DNA from: Acestrorhynchus altus
Taxonomy: Eukaryota; Chordata; Actinopteri; Characiformes; Acestrorhynchidae
Assembly (NCBI GenBank): GCA_034509495.1
Contig: CM067503.1
Coordinates: 16,151,558 to 16,215,557, forward strand
DNA length: 64,000 bases
Direction of reading: 5' to 3'
The notes under the pieces are model-generated. The model saw only the letters and a list, made by a program, of their open reading frames with translations. It did not search any database and was not told the DNA's origin. Both the position numbers and the translations under genes were made by a program. Shown here piece after piece: positions 36,715 through 50,551 of this stretch (the stretch's first letter is position 1; each line of letters starts with the position of its first letter).

Positions 36715-36960
36715 ATCCATCATCCATCCATCCATCCATCCATCCATCCATCCATCCATCCATCCATCCATCCATCCATCCACTGATCCCGAGTCCAGGT
36801 TACAGGGGCAGCAGCCTAAGCAAAGAACCCCCGACCTTCTTCTCCACAGCCATCTCTCACTGCTCTTCTGGGGGATCCCAAGGCATTCATAGGCCAGCCA
36901 AGAGATATAATCTCATTAGCATGTCCTGGGTCTTCCCCAGGGCCTCCTCCCATTCATTTA
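36715..36960 (-). mobile_element. LINE-type 3' end with (ATCC)n tail
   Basis: A (CATC)n array (36715-36782) adjoins about 175 bases of GC-richer sequence (GATCCCGAGTCCAGG, CAGCAGCCTAAGCAAAGA, GTCCTGGGTCTTCCCCAGGG) that I recognise as a common fish interspersed repeat, with the tetranucleotide array at its 3' end on the minus strand. It is too short to assign a clade. The remainder to 37059 is unclassified. Confidence 0.55.
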
Positions 36961-37059
36961 AAAGACACCTGCTAATTGGACAAGATGGACAAACAACCCA
37001 TACAGACAGATTTGTAATTCCTTGATTCAACAGAAAGATATTTGCTGAGCACATTTATG

Positions 37060-39434
37060 GGGTAATATTATTGTAAGGTCTGTAGCCACCTGTTGCCAAA
37101 AATCTTGAACGTTTGAAAACCACCAAAAAAAAGTGCCAAGCTCCTCTGAGGAGCATAGATTGCAGAATAGGTCAAGTACATATGCAATCCTCTTAAGGTG
37201 TTAGATAATATCAATGTAAACATTTCCAGTGTATTATTTGCTAATTTAGATTTCTTGGAGTAAATCATACTTTACCAGACAGGACCCAGAAAATCTAATT
37301 CAAAAGGTGTGTAAGAAACCTTAAGCAGAAATATATTGTAAGCTGAGCATGGCTGAGTTGCTATTTTAAATCAGAGCCAATTTGTCTGTTAACTGTTTAC
37401 CAGATCAAAATTAGATGTGAAATTATGGGCCCAAAGTGTAGTTGACAGTACCAAGTCAGCACATTGCAGAATAACATACTGTAACTTATAAGGTGTTGCT
37501 ATTGACTGTTCCAACACACGCCAGGAGTTTTACATATTAGGATCAAGCCAAACTGGTTAAGATTTGGGCAAATGTTTTAAAATCAGGAAAAGCTAGACAA
37601 TCATCTAATTACCAAAGAAATAACCAAATCTTTAAATAAACCAAGCAGTGCTGAAAGAGACTGCATTGGGCTATCTAAAAATAGAAGAATATCACTGCAA
37701 ACATCATTGATGGCGGGACTCCTTCACTGATATGGGTGAAATGTGGGTTGAAATATGCACAGCTTGGGCCAGGGCTTCCAGTGATATCGTAAAGAGAAGG
37801 GCTGACAGAAGACACCCTTGACATGTGCCTCATCCCAGAAGAAATGGGGATGAGCATTTATTACCCGTAAGGATCATTGCACAGGGGTTTGCATATAATA
37901 CTATAATCATAGCAATAAATCTAGCGCTAAAGCCAAAATGCTCTAAGGTGGACCATAATTCGACCACTCGAGCCAGTCGAAAGCTTCCATGGCATCAAGT
38001 GATGAATGAATGAATCAATATATATGCAAAAGACAGCTAATATCAGCTTCTGAACATGACTTACATGACTTTATAAATCCAGTCTGATTGCAATAAATGA
38101 TTGCAGGCACGAGTGATTCTAAATGTTGAGCTAGTACTTTGCAAATAATGTTACATCTGAGTGAATCATTGAGACTGGGCAGTAATTTTTGCAAGATGTT
38201 GCATCTTTATCTTTTTTAAGGAACAATGATATCATCGCCAAATTCACATGAATTGATCTTTCACGTCTGATTAAACTGTTGCCAACAATCTAGTAGTGAC
38301 AATGTGCTCACACATTGCTTCAGCTCTGAACTACGGGTTAGCTGGCTAGAAGAAGCATCATTACCAGATCTAATTGAAGAGTCATGCATTTATTCATATC
38401 TGCTCCCATCCCCATTTCAAAATCTGATAAATTAAGCAAGAAATCTGATAGATGAGGAAAAAGTTAAGGTCCCTTGGGGTAGGGGCATAAACTGAAATTA
38501 AAGCAATCTTCCTATTTCCTATCAGAGTTCTAAAATACATTATTCTTCCTTCTCCATCATCTCCTTGGCCCAGAAACCCAACCTGCAAGTTTTTCTTTAC
38601 CAATATTAGTACTCCCTTGCATTATTCACAGCTGCATATGCAGCATCTTCTTAAAATGGATTACATTTAGGAACTGAATCAGTTCTCAAATGGGATTCCT
38701 GGATTATTGATATATTTACTATGGAGTACATCCAAAAAGCTAGCACATTTATTAAGTTCATTTAGGCTGTTAATGTTAATTAAAGGCCATTTTATATGAT
38801 CTTATCGATAAACAAAACAATTTCCAAAAAGCCACACATCAAAACAAGGCTTATGCACACAGTCTTAAAATCAAAGTGCCCACCTACACACACAAACACA
38901 AAAACACAAACACACCCTATATTACCCCAAGAAACAAGAAACACTGTAGACTAGGCAACAAACAGGCCCATTTTTGGTGAGAAATCTAGAAAGAAACTCA
39001 GATGTGTGCCATTACATATTAACTGGCCAGAGTGCCCATACTCTTTGAGGATGTGACCTCGGTCACTGTAGCGAAGCAGTTTGAAAATGAAAGCACAAGG
39101 TTTGCCCAAATCTGTTGAGGCTCTGAAATAAACACATTGGGCTCGCTCTACTTCAATTTTTCGGTTAGACAGAGATGGTAGCCAAGCAGGGAGCTGTCCC
39201 TTAATGAAGTTTATAGGGTCATCTTTCTCAGTGTGGAAGACCAAGAATGTGCAGTCTGTTCCATCTGCTTTGGTGCTGGAGATCGACTACTTTCTGTTCA
39301 AGGGCCTCTAGACGACAGGAATGCTCAAAAAGAAGTTTATTCTGCTCCCTATGCTCTCCTAGAAGATAATCCAGCTTTGAACATACAGTGTGAAGGGTGG
39401 CCAAGTGTGTTGTAAATGACCCTCACTCAGCCAT
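37060..39434 (-). mobile_element. L1-type LINE, ORF1 plus internally deleted ORF2
   Basis: On the minus strand, from right to left: an ORF1 fragment (39434-38951) with a coiled-coil-like part (KLDYLLGEHREQNKLL) and an RNA-binding part (PINFIKGQLPAWLPSL, RGHILKEYGHSGQL); an endonuclease fragment (38603-38394: NLQVGFLGQGDDGEGRI, then NRKIALISVYAPTPRDL); and a polymerase fragment (about 38010-37675: DAMEAFDWLEW, LEHFGFSARFIAMI, GTCQGCLLSALLF). About half the usual ORF2 length is missing between and after these parts. Stops and frameshifts are present. It is an inactive Tx1/L1-group copy. Confidence 0.8.
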
Positions 39435-40559
39435 GATTGCTTGCTCCAGTCAATCAAGGGGAACCAGTATGTTTGTCTGAGGCAAATAATCTGATTTTAC
39501 TTTCTTTGTTGGTGACACATTTGGGGTAAGAGACAAATCTTTCCTACTCAAAGGCATTGTTGACAATGTTACCAAAAATCAGATATAAAATAACTGCACC
39601 AAAATCATCTCAAAATAAAAGGCAAAAGGAATGATGTCATATTCAGAGCTGTAACCACTTGCAAGTAGGCCTATGTATGTAGTCATGTGATTCCTTGGTC
39701 TTCAAGCTTCTGCCCCTGGGCAGTTATATACCCTGGGCAGCTATATACAGCTTCTGTAACCCACAGACCAAATGCTGGGTTTCCTCCCTTGAGATGCCTT
39801 TTCAGGCCTTTATACTGCAGCTGTCTTTACTTGCTGCTTGTGTGTGGGTCTTTATGCCTTAGTCTTGTCTTCAGTAAATGAAAAGAATATCAGACTGTGG
39901 GCTGGTATACAACTCTGCCATTTAAGAACATTACATTGTTTAAGAAGCTTTTGGTTAACTTTCGCTGCATGTTTTGGTCCACGATTGATCTATACTGTGA
40001 ATCTACACATGGCAAAATTCTGTATATTTTATACAGAAGTCATCCTGCTACTGTAATCAGCATCAACGACCTAGTTCCATTGGCAGCGATACATGTCCAT
40101 GCCAAAATACTGCCTCAACTATGTTTGACAGATGAGGTATGCATGAGATCTTTACTTCTCCATATATACGTGAGTTAATTTTAGTTTCACCTGTATTACC
40201 CAGAACTGAATAGACATTTTTGATGTTTCTATCAGTCTAAACTGATCTTTCTGTACATGGTTGTTACCAGTGCTTTGCATCTTGAAGGAAAGCTTCTGTA
40301 TTTAAGTTCATGAAGGCATCTCTTGATTACAGATCTTGACAATGATATGCCTAACTGCTCAAGAATGTTCTTGACTTAGGTGTTGAGTTTTTTTCACCTG
40401 GAAAAGGATCTGCTGAGATCTGCTGTATGAGGTCCATGGTCTACCAGGCCTTTTGGTGCTACAGAGCTCATCAGTGCATTTCTTCTTTTTAAAATTGTAC
40501 TAAATAGTAGATTTTGCATGTATTGCTAAATTGAATGAAAGCAAACATGCTGACATTCA
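39435..40559. other. Intergenic, nothing recognised
   Basis: No supported gene. The segment 40360-40510 (TTTGGTGCTACAGAGCTCAT) reads like an old dispersed repeat that I cannot class. Confidence 0.4.
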
Positions 40560-40806
40560 AACAAAAGGAGTAACGAAGATGGACTGAAACAGAGGACCTT
40601 AAATACAAGGACAACATGACAAACACTAGGGACTTGATAACAAATGGGCAGGCTTACAAATGAGACACAGTTGGGAATGGGCGGAGCAATGGCGGAGACA
40701 AGACCAAGCCAAAACACATAAGTCAAGAAGCACATGGGGAAATGAAAACAAAACAAGGACAAGAGGGGATAGACAGGGGAGCTAAACAGGACAGATACGT
40801 GACAGT
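40560..40806. repeat. Probable interspersed repeat, unclassified
   Basis: A-rich, purine-rich sequence with GGGCGGAGCAATGGCGGAG and a right end ATACGTGACAGTAC resembles a fish dispersed repeat that usually ends in GTGACAGTAC. No coding content. The assignment rests on recalled consensus texture only. Confidence 0.35.
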
Positions 40807-43296
40807 ACTATTAGAACAACATAGTGGAACTTAGTGGGCTCTATTTTCATGATGAATTTCTTTGATTGAAATAGTTTACCTTACTATTGTTTTCCCAGAA
40901 ACGGTTTAGCAATTCAGTTTAAGGTATAATCCACTACACGACATTATCATTAAATGTATTTTGTGCAACAAAAAAAGGAAAAAAATTCAGTTTGACAGCA
41001 CACTATTTATTTATTTAATGGGGCATGAATCAGGTTTTTCAAGGCTCACTTCATTGTTCCTGTGAACTGTTCCATTTTCAGCTTTTGTCTGTTTAAACTC
41101 AATTAGAAAACTGCTACTTGAAAGAATAAAGAATGACAAAAAAAATTATAGTCATTTAAAGGCCCTTGACCTCTGATCCAAAAGAGTCAGAGCACTCTAT
41201 GGTTTAATGTTTTTCTTGCTTAAAACAACTGCTACATGCCAGCTAATTATAAACCTATAATGACTTGGATCTTGTTTTTAGAGAAAACCAGTGAAGTGCA
41301 GTGACCTTTTCTGACCAGAGTTAAGGAACACTACAAACAAATGTGCTCTAGCTGCCCCTGCCACATAGAAACTCTAGCCTCTTCCACTACCAGTGGGCGG
41401 CATTTTGCAATAGTCTCTTTCAAGAGAAAGTATGAAAAGAAGTGTCAGGTGTTGTGTCAGTTCAGTTTTGCTATTTTAAAACTCATTTCCTACAATTTTT
41501 CACTGTCGTGACTTACTACCCCACGAGGCCATGGCTATTTGAAAACAAATTATGCTTCTGTAGAGGATGGAAGGTGGTTAAGGATACACTTCCTTTTGTA
41601 GATATTTAACGTGTATTTTGGCTTTTATCAGATATTTCAAGAACATTAAAAGTGGTCAAGGATCTGAACTGTAACGTACTGCTACTCATAATGCATTTGA
41701 CATTTACCAAAATGAGCAGAATTAACAATAAAATGGTTGGAAAAAAAAAAGGTCAATAGTGCATCAATAATCAAGAGTCAATAGTGCAGGTTGTAACGTG
41801 CCCTAAACCACATCATCAAATTTGTGAGCTGGATGGGTTTTTAAATGTGTTGAGAGAAGTGTGTGGGATCCAGCTTATGTAAAACACACGAGCAACAGTA
41901 TCTAATGTTTAGCTAATGTTTATTAGCTCTTGTTCTAAACTAAAATGCTAAATTTGGTCAAATGTGGTCAAATTCATACAAATATTTTAGAAGCATAGGA
42001 TCTCCTGAAAATAACAATATCTGGAACATGTGATTCTCTCCTATAAATATGGCGTGTATGCTTTTCCCCCCTGACTTCACTGAGAGGAATAGTAAAGGAA
42101 ATTTTTCCACTTGATAACCACCACCAACAGAAAGGTCACAAAGCAGGTCCTGCAGTTGACCTCTTCTAGCCAAGGCTGTCAATGCAAGCGTAACCCCTCC
42201 TTATTATGATGTAGCGTGATAATGTTTTCAAAAATAATTTCTGGAGGGAAATAAAGATGTGAATTTTTAGCATACGTTAACTGTTAACAGTGAACAGACA
42301 CTGGAGGTGTAATTACAGTTCAGAGAAAAAATAAAATGGTCTGTTTTGTCAATGAAACAAATGGGAATGGTCAGAGCTACATATCATTCTGCAATGGTTG
42401 GTTCACATTTGAGAGACTATTTAGAGCTCAGTCTGAAATGTGATATTGGCAAATGAGACTCTTAGCTTTACAGGTTTCTTTATGACTGCTTAAGAATGAT
42501 TGAAAACACATACAACCACACAGACAAGTAACAGAACAACTCAGATATTTAGCAAAAATAAACAAGTCACTCAAAACTGTACAATCATTAAAAAAAAAAC
42601 AAAAAAAAAACACACACCACATGGCCACATAGGGTCTAGACGTTAGAACCAGGCACACACTGCCATGCTCAACTTAAAATATGGTTGATGGGAGGTACTG
42701 GACAGAAAATTTGGGGGGAGGAAATGTTCATGAACAGAGCAGATTGGTGAAAAGATGCACTGCCCCAGATGACACTGTTTATCATCACTTCTGCACCCAT
42801 TAGGTTTCCTGTTCTGACAGTGTTTTGTTGTGTCTAAAAATGTGAGCATGTGAGCTGTGTTGTAGGGCCTAAACTGGCATGGCAGTGGATATCTTCATTC
42901 TGGAGAACACATTGTGATGTTACCACCACATTCACCTGGGATTTTCTCTGTTGATATTTACAAAATCAACAATATACAATAAAAACAATGATATTTCAAC
43001 CTCTTTGTCTGACAAATCAAGCCCAACATTGTCTATGAAAATACATTTCTGCATGATTACATCTTCCATTTGCAAAAACCTTCTGAAAAAGACTTTGTGG
43101 AGTTTAGTAATATACAGGTTAAATGTTGTGTGCAGTACAAATGGAAAATTTGCTTATAGTTGTTCAGTTTGGGCTAAATTATTGCTTTCCTTGACTGTCA
43201 TGTTATTTAGAATTTCAGTGTGTACACAGTCGTAAACAACCACTTTGGGTCTTTTAGCCCAGTTTCAGTATTCCATGATATCATGCTGCTCTGCTC

Positions 43297-43300
<4 letters not shown>
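40807..43300. other. Intergenic, nothing recognised
   Basis: No supported gene. Poly-A tracts lie near 41740-41752 and 42590-42611. Short ORFs have no motifs. Confidence 0.5.

Positions 43301-43367
<67 letters not shown>
43301..43367. repeat. (GA)n microsatellite
   Basis: Uninterrupted AG run except near the right end. Confidence 0.98.
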
Positions 43368-43368
<1 letters not shown>

Positions 43369-43631
43369 TTAGTTGTTTATTCTTGTGTATCTGAAATGAG
43401 GACAGCATCTTTCTGTTCAAAAATAAAACATAAAAAGTTGGCCCTTTTGGAAAAAAGAAACACATAACACCCATGAAACCACACATCATCCAGAACATAC
43501 ACACATACACACAGGCTGGATTCTTAACACCAGATCCTCCTGAGAGACTAAGTCAAACAACCTTTCATCATATGTCTGTAATGATGTCTTCTATCACCTG
43601 AAAGACTTCAGTGCCAAGACCAAAAGAGCCA

Positions 43632-43633
<2 letters not shown>

Positions 43634-43716
<83 letters not shown>

Positions 43717-43717
43717 C
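43634..43717. repeat. (GT)n microsatellite
   Basis: GT run with a single GC interruption at 43681-43682. Threonine/histidine ORFs on the minus strand are its translation. The DNA on to 44171 has no recognised gene. Confidence 0.98.
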
Positions 43718-44171
43718 TTGATTTGAATCCCATATGGCTCTGGATGACACAGAGTTGTGTTGTGAAAGGTAGTATTGGAAGTGTACATAGCTTTATATGA
43801 TAAACATTTTCTATGACCAAATAAAAAATTCAAGTCGATAAGTCAGTCTATAAGCGAACAACTATAAATGTTAAGAGCAAATTGAATTCTTTCATAAAAC
43901 TCTATAGTGTTTTTATTGTCACTACACGTTTTAGTGACATTTTGGGCCAAGCAACATGGCTGAAACCCCTCCTTCTCCTCTTTTTCCTGTATATTCCCAT
44001 TTTTGCTTTTCATGTTCAACAGCATTGTTTCCACACCCCGTCAGGACCCCATCAACATTTCACCCTTTCAAGCTGCCTTAGAATGGAAAACTGTATGTAA
44101 CATATAGAGGAATGAGATGGCACATGGTACTGTATATGCAAATGAAAACCTGTTAACCTCAAACAATAGCC

Positions 44172-44322
44172 ATGTTTATATGCAGTCTAATAATCCATTA
44201 ATTAATAATAATTAATAATCTGATTAACTCCATCGGAATAAAGTATTCCCATGTGTACACCATGACTGTTTTTAATTTATAATCTGAATGAATTCAATTA
44301 GATTGGATTTGCATGTAAACAT
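44172..44322. mobile_element. Small inverted-repeat element (MITE), 151 bp
   Basis: ATGTTTATATGCA (44172-44184) pairs with TGCATGTAAACAT (44310-44322) with one mismatch. The interior is rich in AATAATC/GATTA motifs arranged roughly symmetrically, typical of a frequent fish MITE. It is non-coding. Confidence 0.65.
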
Positions 44323-46168
44323 ATTGAGGCCAATATTGTGTCCTCCTTCAAAAGTGAAACCCATATAAGTAAAACAGCTGTAAAACAGAAACCTAGAACT
44401 GTTACATGTCAGTCTGCCCCTAGAAATTATTCACACCTCTAAACTAAACACTGTGGTTACTTCAGGAGAAAATGAAAGTATAGATAAAAGGGCTAAAGCT
44501 CTGTGACTGGAGAAGACACTGTTGCTGTAATCTGCAACAAGGGTACATCTGGAGCATCTGAAAGTAAACACTAGCAAACCAAAGCAGACTGTGACGCTGT
44601 TGTCCATGCATACCATGCTGACCGGACAGTGAGAGAACCAAGAAAAAACAGGAAGCCTCTATCAATATGCAGGAGACTCTCAGAATGTCCGGGAGAGTGG
44701 AATGAGATAGTCCTCCCTAGAGGCAGAAAAAAGTAATGAAAGTTGTTTGCCTCAGTGTCAGATGAGAGATTGACTATTCAGAGCCTTTGTATGAACCAGA
44801 TAAAAAGGGTTAACACTCAGAGGCCTAGTCCAGTTCATTTGGAGTTACAGAGCAGAGAGAAAACAAGTGACGTTTGGGAAGGAAATGTTTTGAGAACAGA
44901 GAGCAAGGCCTTATCAATGTGACCTACAGCTGGGCTGAGGCTATGAGGCAGTGAAAAAAAGAGCATTTTGCAGTTGTTCATTCCTCAATCGATATTTTAA
45001 TTCTTTTTCTTCTTTTAGTTATTTTTCCTAATTTGCATCAAAAGCATTTTTTACATTTAAAAAAGCCAAAAACAATTTGGACTGAATTTCTTACAAAGTC
45101 AGCAGTAAACATGCCCTCTCGATGTTAAATTTGATACTACATTGTTATTCTTTGTTTCTGTCTTAACTATTTTTTTCTGTTTACTGAAATTTTGACATCT
45201 CAGATATTCAGTCCACATTTTTGGCATCTAAACAGGCTCTGAGTGTCGATAATATGCATGAGCTTATTAACAGAGATGATCAGTAGAGCTTCATGAATAA
45301 AACATAATTCGTGAAGTTGTGAATGTATTTCACCTTTACAACAATTTTTTTATATTGGTTGTATATACAAGTCATACTTTGAGCTCCTGTCATGGATAGC
45401 TGTATATAGACATGCATTTGTTGACTGAGACAGAAGTGGTAGAGTAATATTACAAGAATTTACACAAATGTGACTCTGGAGCATGGAGGTCTTAAGCAGC
45501 TCCACAAAAGTTACATAGCACAGTAGCAATGTTCCAGCCTGATCAAACAATGTGGAGCTGAAGATGTTATTTTAAGGTACAACTGTTACATAATGCTACT
45601 TATATATTGTGCCACAGACTTGGCATGTTATGCCTTTACTACAGAATTCTGGTGCTTTTAATGCACACTTCAAGGAAGAGGCAGTTAAACACTTTATGTA
45701 GTTGCACAGTCTCTAGGCCCTTCAAGGGCAATTTCAGAAACAATAATCTTGAACTCGTTAACTTGTTGTAACTGTACAAACACATAGGACATCCATGATA
45801 GGACACCTATTATAATAAGTGAATTTCGGAGATGTACAAATACACACACAGTTTGTCTAGTCTGTTGAGAAATGCTGCCACAAAAATAGGAGTCTATAGA
45901 ATAGGATTAGAGAAACATGAACCTGTTGGCACCATGCATAATACCACGTGTAAGCTGGAGGGCATTGTGAAACTGGAAGTTTCTGGAATGATGGAGCTCC
46001 ATCCAGAACTTTTGAAATAAGATGAGCAGTTGGGTGTGAAGTAGAGTAGTGATCATCCAGTGTCCTGACCTTACTAAGCCTCTTGTTGCTGCATGCAATC
46101 AAATTCTCACAGCAAAGCCCCAACATTTTGTAGAAAACCTTCTCTGGATGGCACAAGATGGATAAACT
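44323..46168. other. Intergenic, nothing recognised
   Basis: No supported gene. Minus- and plus-strand ORFs at 45832-46171 overlap each other and have no motif. Confidence 0.5.
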
Positions 46169-46196
46169 CAATCAACCAATCCACCAATCAATCAAC

Positions 46197-46264
<68 letters not shown>

Positions 46265-46781
46265 TAAAATTTATTTATATAGCAGTTTTTACAACAAAAG
46301 CATTGTCACAAAGCAGCTTGACGAATCTGGGTCCGAGCCTCAATCGAGCCAACCAGCGGGCAAGAGTGGCAAGGAAAATCTCCCTGAAGCTAAGAGGAAG
46401 AAATCTTGGGAGGAACCAAGGCTCAAAAGGGGAACCCATCCTCCTGTGGTGGACACTGGATAGCACAGACATAAGCACAAAAAAGGAGTAATGAGTTATG
46501 AGAGAATGTGAGTGAGTGTATGATATAAGCTCAGTATTAATATGCAGGTCCATACAGGTAAAACATTCACATGCTGGCAGTGGAGTCTCTAATGTGGGAT
46601 GAGTGAGCCAATGCAATGATCCCAATGAGGACAGTGTCAGAGGGCAGCAGGGTAGTGGGGGAAACACCGGGAGGGGTAACATATAAGTAGATCCGTCAGG
46701 AAAGGGCATCTCAGTACATGGGGAAGAGAATAGCACTCAACCATGAATGGACATGAATCAACATCAGCCAGGCTGATGGGG

Positions 46782-46841
<60 letters not shown>

Positions 46842-48180
46842 ATGCAGCACAGAATGACAGTTTGCAAAGAAGGGATTAACCAAAAGCCTGCATGAAAAGT
46901 AATGTTTTCAATCAAGATTTAAAGACATAGAGTGTCTGATTCCCAAACAGTAGCAGGAAGGTTATTCCAGAGTTGGGGGGCTTTATAAGAGAATGCTTGC
47001 CCCCATGCAGTGTTTTTTTCTAATTTGATGAATGTTAGTAAGATCACATCTTACAGGTAAAGTGTATACAATGTTTTATATGGTTTAAGAAGTTCTTTCA
47101 CTTATTTTGGGGCTAAACCATTAAGCGACTTGGATGTTAGAAACAGTATTTTATAGTCAAAGCCGAATTTAATAGGTAACCAATGAAGGGATGAGAGAAC
47201 AGAACTAATGTGATCAAATTTCCAAGCCCTTGTGAGAACTCTAGCAGCTGCAGTTTAGACTAATTGGAGTTTCTGTAATGATTTTCCTGAACTACCGGCC
47301 AGAAGGGCATTACAATAATCCAGCCTTGATGTTATGAAGGCGTGTACCAGTATCTCAGCATCTTTATGGGAAAGTGCCCAGTTTGGCAATATTATAATAT
47401 GAAAGAAGCCAGTTTTTACTCTGTTATGACATGGATATTAAATGAAAGATCTGTGTTTTTTTTATGGTGGAGCTGGCTATAATTGAAAAACCATCCACAT
47501 TTATAGCAATATTAGTTATATTGGGCCCTAGTATTAAGACATTGGTATTATCAGAATATAATAAGAGAAAATTAAGAGTGATCCTCATAGCAATGCCAAT
47601 ACCATGCTTTTGGATTACTTTACCCAGTGGCAACAAGTGAGAACAGTAATGGACCCACGACAGACCTCTGAGGAACACCATATTTCACTATGGTATAATG
47701 AGAGTGTTCATTGTAAACATTAACACACTGGTGGCAGCCAGTCAGATAAGATCTAAACCAGTTAAGGACTGGTCTTTTAATGCCTACAAGAATTTCTAGC
47801 CTATCAAGAAGGATAGAATGATCAATAGTGTCAAATGCACGACTAAGATCCAACAGAACCTGAATATCATTGCAATTTCTATCAAATGAGAGAAGCAGGT
47901 CGTTTGTGATTTTTAACAAACCTGTTGGTTCTACCACTGGGTTTAAATCCAGACTGGAAAACTTCATTTATGTTATTGTTGTGGAGATAGGTGCATAACT
48001 GCTGTGACACTACTATTTCTAAGATTCCTAAGAAAGGAAGGTTTGATGTTGGCCTATAATTAGCAGGCTCATGTGGGTCATGGTTTGGCTTTGTCAAAAT
48101 TGGATTCATAATTCCGGATTGGGCATGCATCCTAAGCTTAGGGATGAGTTCATTATTGCGAATAATGGTTCAATAATCAT
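46169..48180 (-). mobile_element. L2-like LINE with (ATTG)n tail, YADD deleted
   Basis: On the minus strand the reverse transcriptase can be followed through shifting frames: LTKPNHDPHEPANYRPTSN, EVFQSGFKPSGRTN, LLDLSRAFDTIDHSILLDRL, LNWFRSYLTG, VKYGVPQRSVVGPLLFSL, NFLLLYSDNTNVLILGPN, FITSRLDYCNALLAG, HISSVLSSLHWLPIKFGFDY and AFSYKAPQLWNNLPA. The segment that should hold the catalytic YADD, between LPLGKVIQKHGIGI and NFLLL, is deleted. A GA microsatellite interrupts the 3' region. The element ends with TTTATTTATATAGCAG-type sequence at about 46265-46285 and a (CAAT)n array (46169-46264), the usual 3' tail of this fish LINE. It is dead. Confidence 0.85.
46786..46837. repeat. (GA)n microsatellite inside the LINE
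   Basis: Pure AG run within the 3' region of the minus-strand LINE. Confidence 0.98.
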
Positions 48181-49746
48181 TGGTACACCCTGTTTAAATA
48201 ATTGTGTTGGTATTAAACTCTATTTAAGGATCAATGATCAAGCAGGTGTCTCAATACTTCTATTCATTTCTTTTATGAATTCTCTTATGTTTGAATTGTG
48301 CATTGCTTGCATCTAAGTCTCAGGCATCGTGCAACTTTATTTCAGCACTAATTCAAGATGTCTTTAGATTATTATTTTTCTGAGTGTTGAGTTCTGGATC
48401 AGAGTGTCTGCTAAACGCTGTACATATAATTGGATTTTAAGTGGCAGTGTACTTGTCTTTGAATCAATACGCTTCTGTGATTTCAGTAGGTTGAACTGCT
48501 GCATTTGTTCACACGGATTAGTCTTGGAACAACTGTTTTCTTCAGAAAACATCATTCCTTTACCTACTTATTCAAACCAACCTCGTCCTATGTGAAAAAT
48601 TAATTTCCCCCTATTGGCAACGACTGCAATCAAGCATTGTGATTACTGGCAATGAGTCTTATATATCTCTGTAGAGAAATTTTGGCAAACTCCTTTATTT
48701 CAGACACACTGGGGTTTTTGAGCATGAATGGTCTGTTTATTGTTAGTGAAATTGAGGTGGGCGGTTGGTGGGGTGGGTTATTACATGCCCACATAGGGAC
48801 AAATTTTTCGAGATAGCTTTTATCTCTTAATAAATCAAATCATCATTTTAAAGGGCTTTTGTATTCACTCAGGTTTTCTTTGATATTCTGATATTGATAA
48901 TCTGAAACATTTAAGTGCAACAATATATATAATAACATTCTGGGTCACGTTATTATTTTCAAATGGATGAAACATGATGAAATTTTCCGGTACAGAAACG
49001 TGACATCAACAACTTGCTTAAAGCCAGTACAATTCCCACCAAACTCACAAGACATGCATTTTATTTGTTCATTCAAACTACAATTCATCGTGGGTTATTT
49101 TTACATTATTAGTGTGTTGGTACACTGCAAGCAAAAAGGGTTGTTTGTCTCATAACAATAGTTAACCATTTTCCCTTCTATATTGAGGCTTTATTACAGA
49201 GTTGTATAAAAACATCTACAAAATCAAATTATTAAAATTGTCATGGTTGTGTATAGACACGTGTGCATTGCTAAAGAATCCTTTAAGAACCCTCTTTTTA
49301 AAGTGTGCTTTGAGTATTATAGTAGTACACTTGGCATTGTTGTGAAATATTCTGCTATGGCATTAGTCATTCTGTGTTGATGTCAAGAATACTGCCTATC
49401 AGTCCCATAATCCACTGCCACTATATGTTCTGACTGTCCATGATAAGAAAGACTGACCATCTATTAAATCGAACAACCTCAGCCTCTCATTCCCACTGTG
49501 GTATCTGTAATATGAGAAATATGAAGCTGAGTTTTAGACTGCACTTTCTACTGAAAAAATGTTGTGTAGCCGAGCTAGAAATATCTGTCTATAAACACAC
49601 ATGCAAATTTCTTGGAAAGAATATCACAGCAATGTGAAATTTGAGGTTCAGGACATTTGTCATATGCAAGGTCATACGGTCAAATTTATCATCAGTTTGA
49701 CCAATCAGATGAAATATAGCTTCAGAATGATCTGAGTATAGAATAA

Positions 49747-49780
<34 letters not shown>

Positions 49781-50278
49781 CACCAATGTAAATAAATTGG
49801 GCTTAATATGAGCTTAATATGTAATAAAATGAGCTTAATATGTAATTATGTGCTTCTTAAATTCATTTCTGTTAATTGATGTAATTAACTAAATTCTATC
49901 AAAATTAGAATTTATAGGAGACACACATGCCAGAAGTCGTTATTACCAGAAGGGTGGGTTTTTTTGAGTCCCTGAAAAAAACCTGAATGTCCTTTATTGT
50001 TTTTGTTATGATATGTGTATCATGTCTGTAGGTTATGTTATGAAGTTATGAAGCCTAGAAAACAGCCTGTAAATGTGATCGGCTGCAGCTTTATGATTGG
50101 TTGAATGAAAAATGTCTTCACTGTTACACTGTTATGTAAAGATTTCTACTGCCTGCCCTTAGATATTGTATTGTGGGCCATCTATTAGTAATAATAAAAA
50201 CATGAACAACTACTGGTCTTGTGTTCATATTGGTTCATCAGTATGATGTCATTCACATCTGACAAGAAAACTAACCAC

Positions 50279-50284
<6 letters not shown>
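48181..50284. other. Intergenic, with one (GT)n microsatellite
   Basis: A GT run lies at 49748-49778. Around 49275-49310 the sequence AATCCTTTAAGAACCC followed by TTTTTAAAGTGTG looks like a decayed end of the MITE family at 18188. No gene is recognised. Confidence 0.5.

Positions 50285-50353
<69 letters not shown>
50285..50353. repeat. (AT)n microsatellite
   Basis: Uninterrupted AT dinucleotides. Confidence 0.98.
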
Positions 50354-50355
<2 letters not shown>

Positions 50356-50551
50356 CTGGTTTAAATCTGCTGCCATGGGAGTTACGGTGTGTGCATGTCC
50401 ACACTGTGCACAGTAAAATAGATCAGTGTGCTGCTGTGTTTTTTATTGCTGTATAAAATATGTACAAGACTTCCTTTCATCCAGACCATCAGTAAGCTCT
50501 TACTTTGGTTTTTCAATCAGAAAAGCAATAAAACTTGACAGATATATGACT

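Noticed and set aside
46275..46736. 153-codon minus-strand ORF
   Set aside because: It lies in the 3' non-coding region of the L2-like LINE and has no motif.
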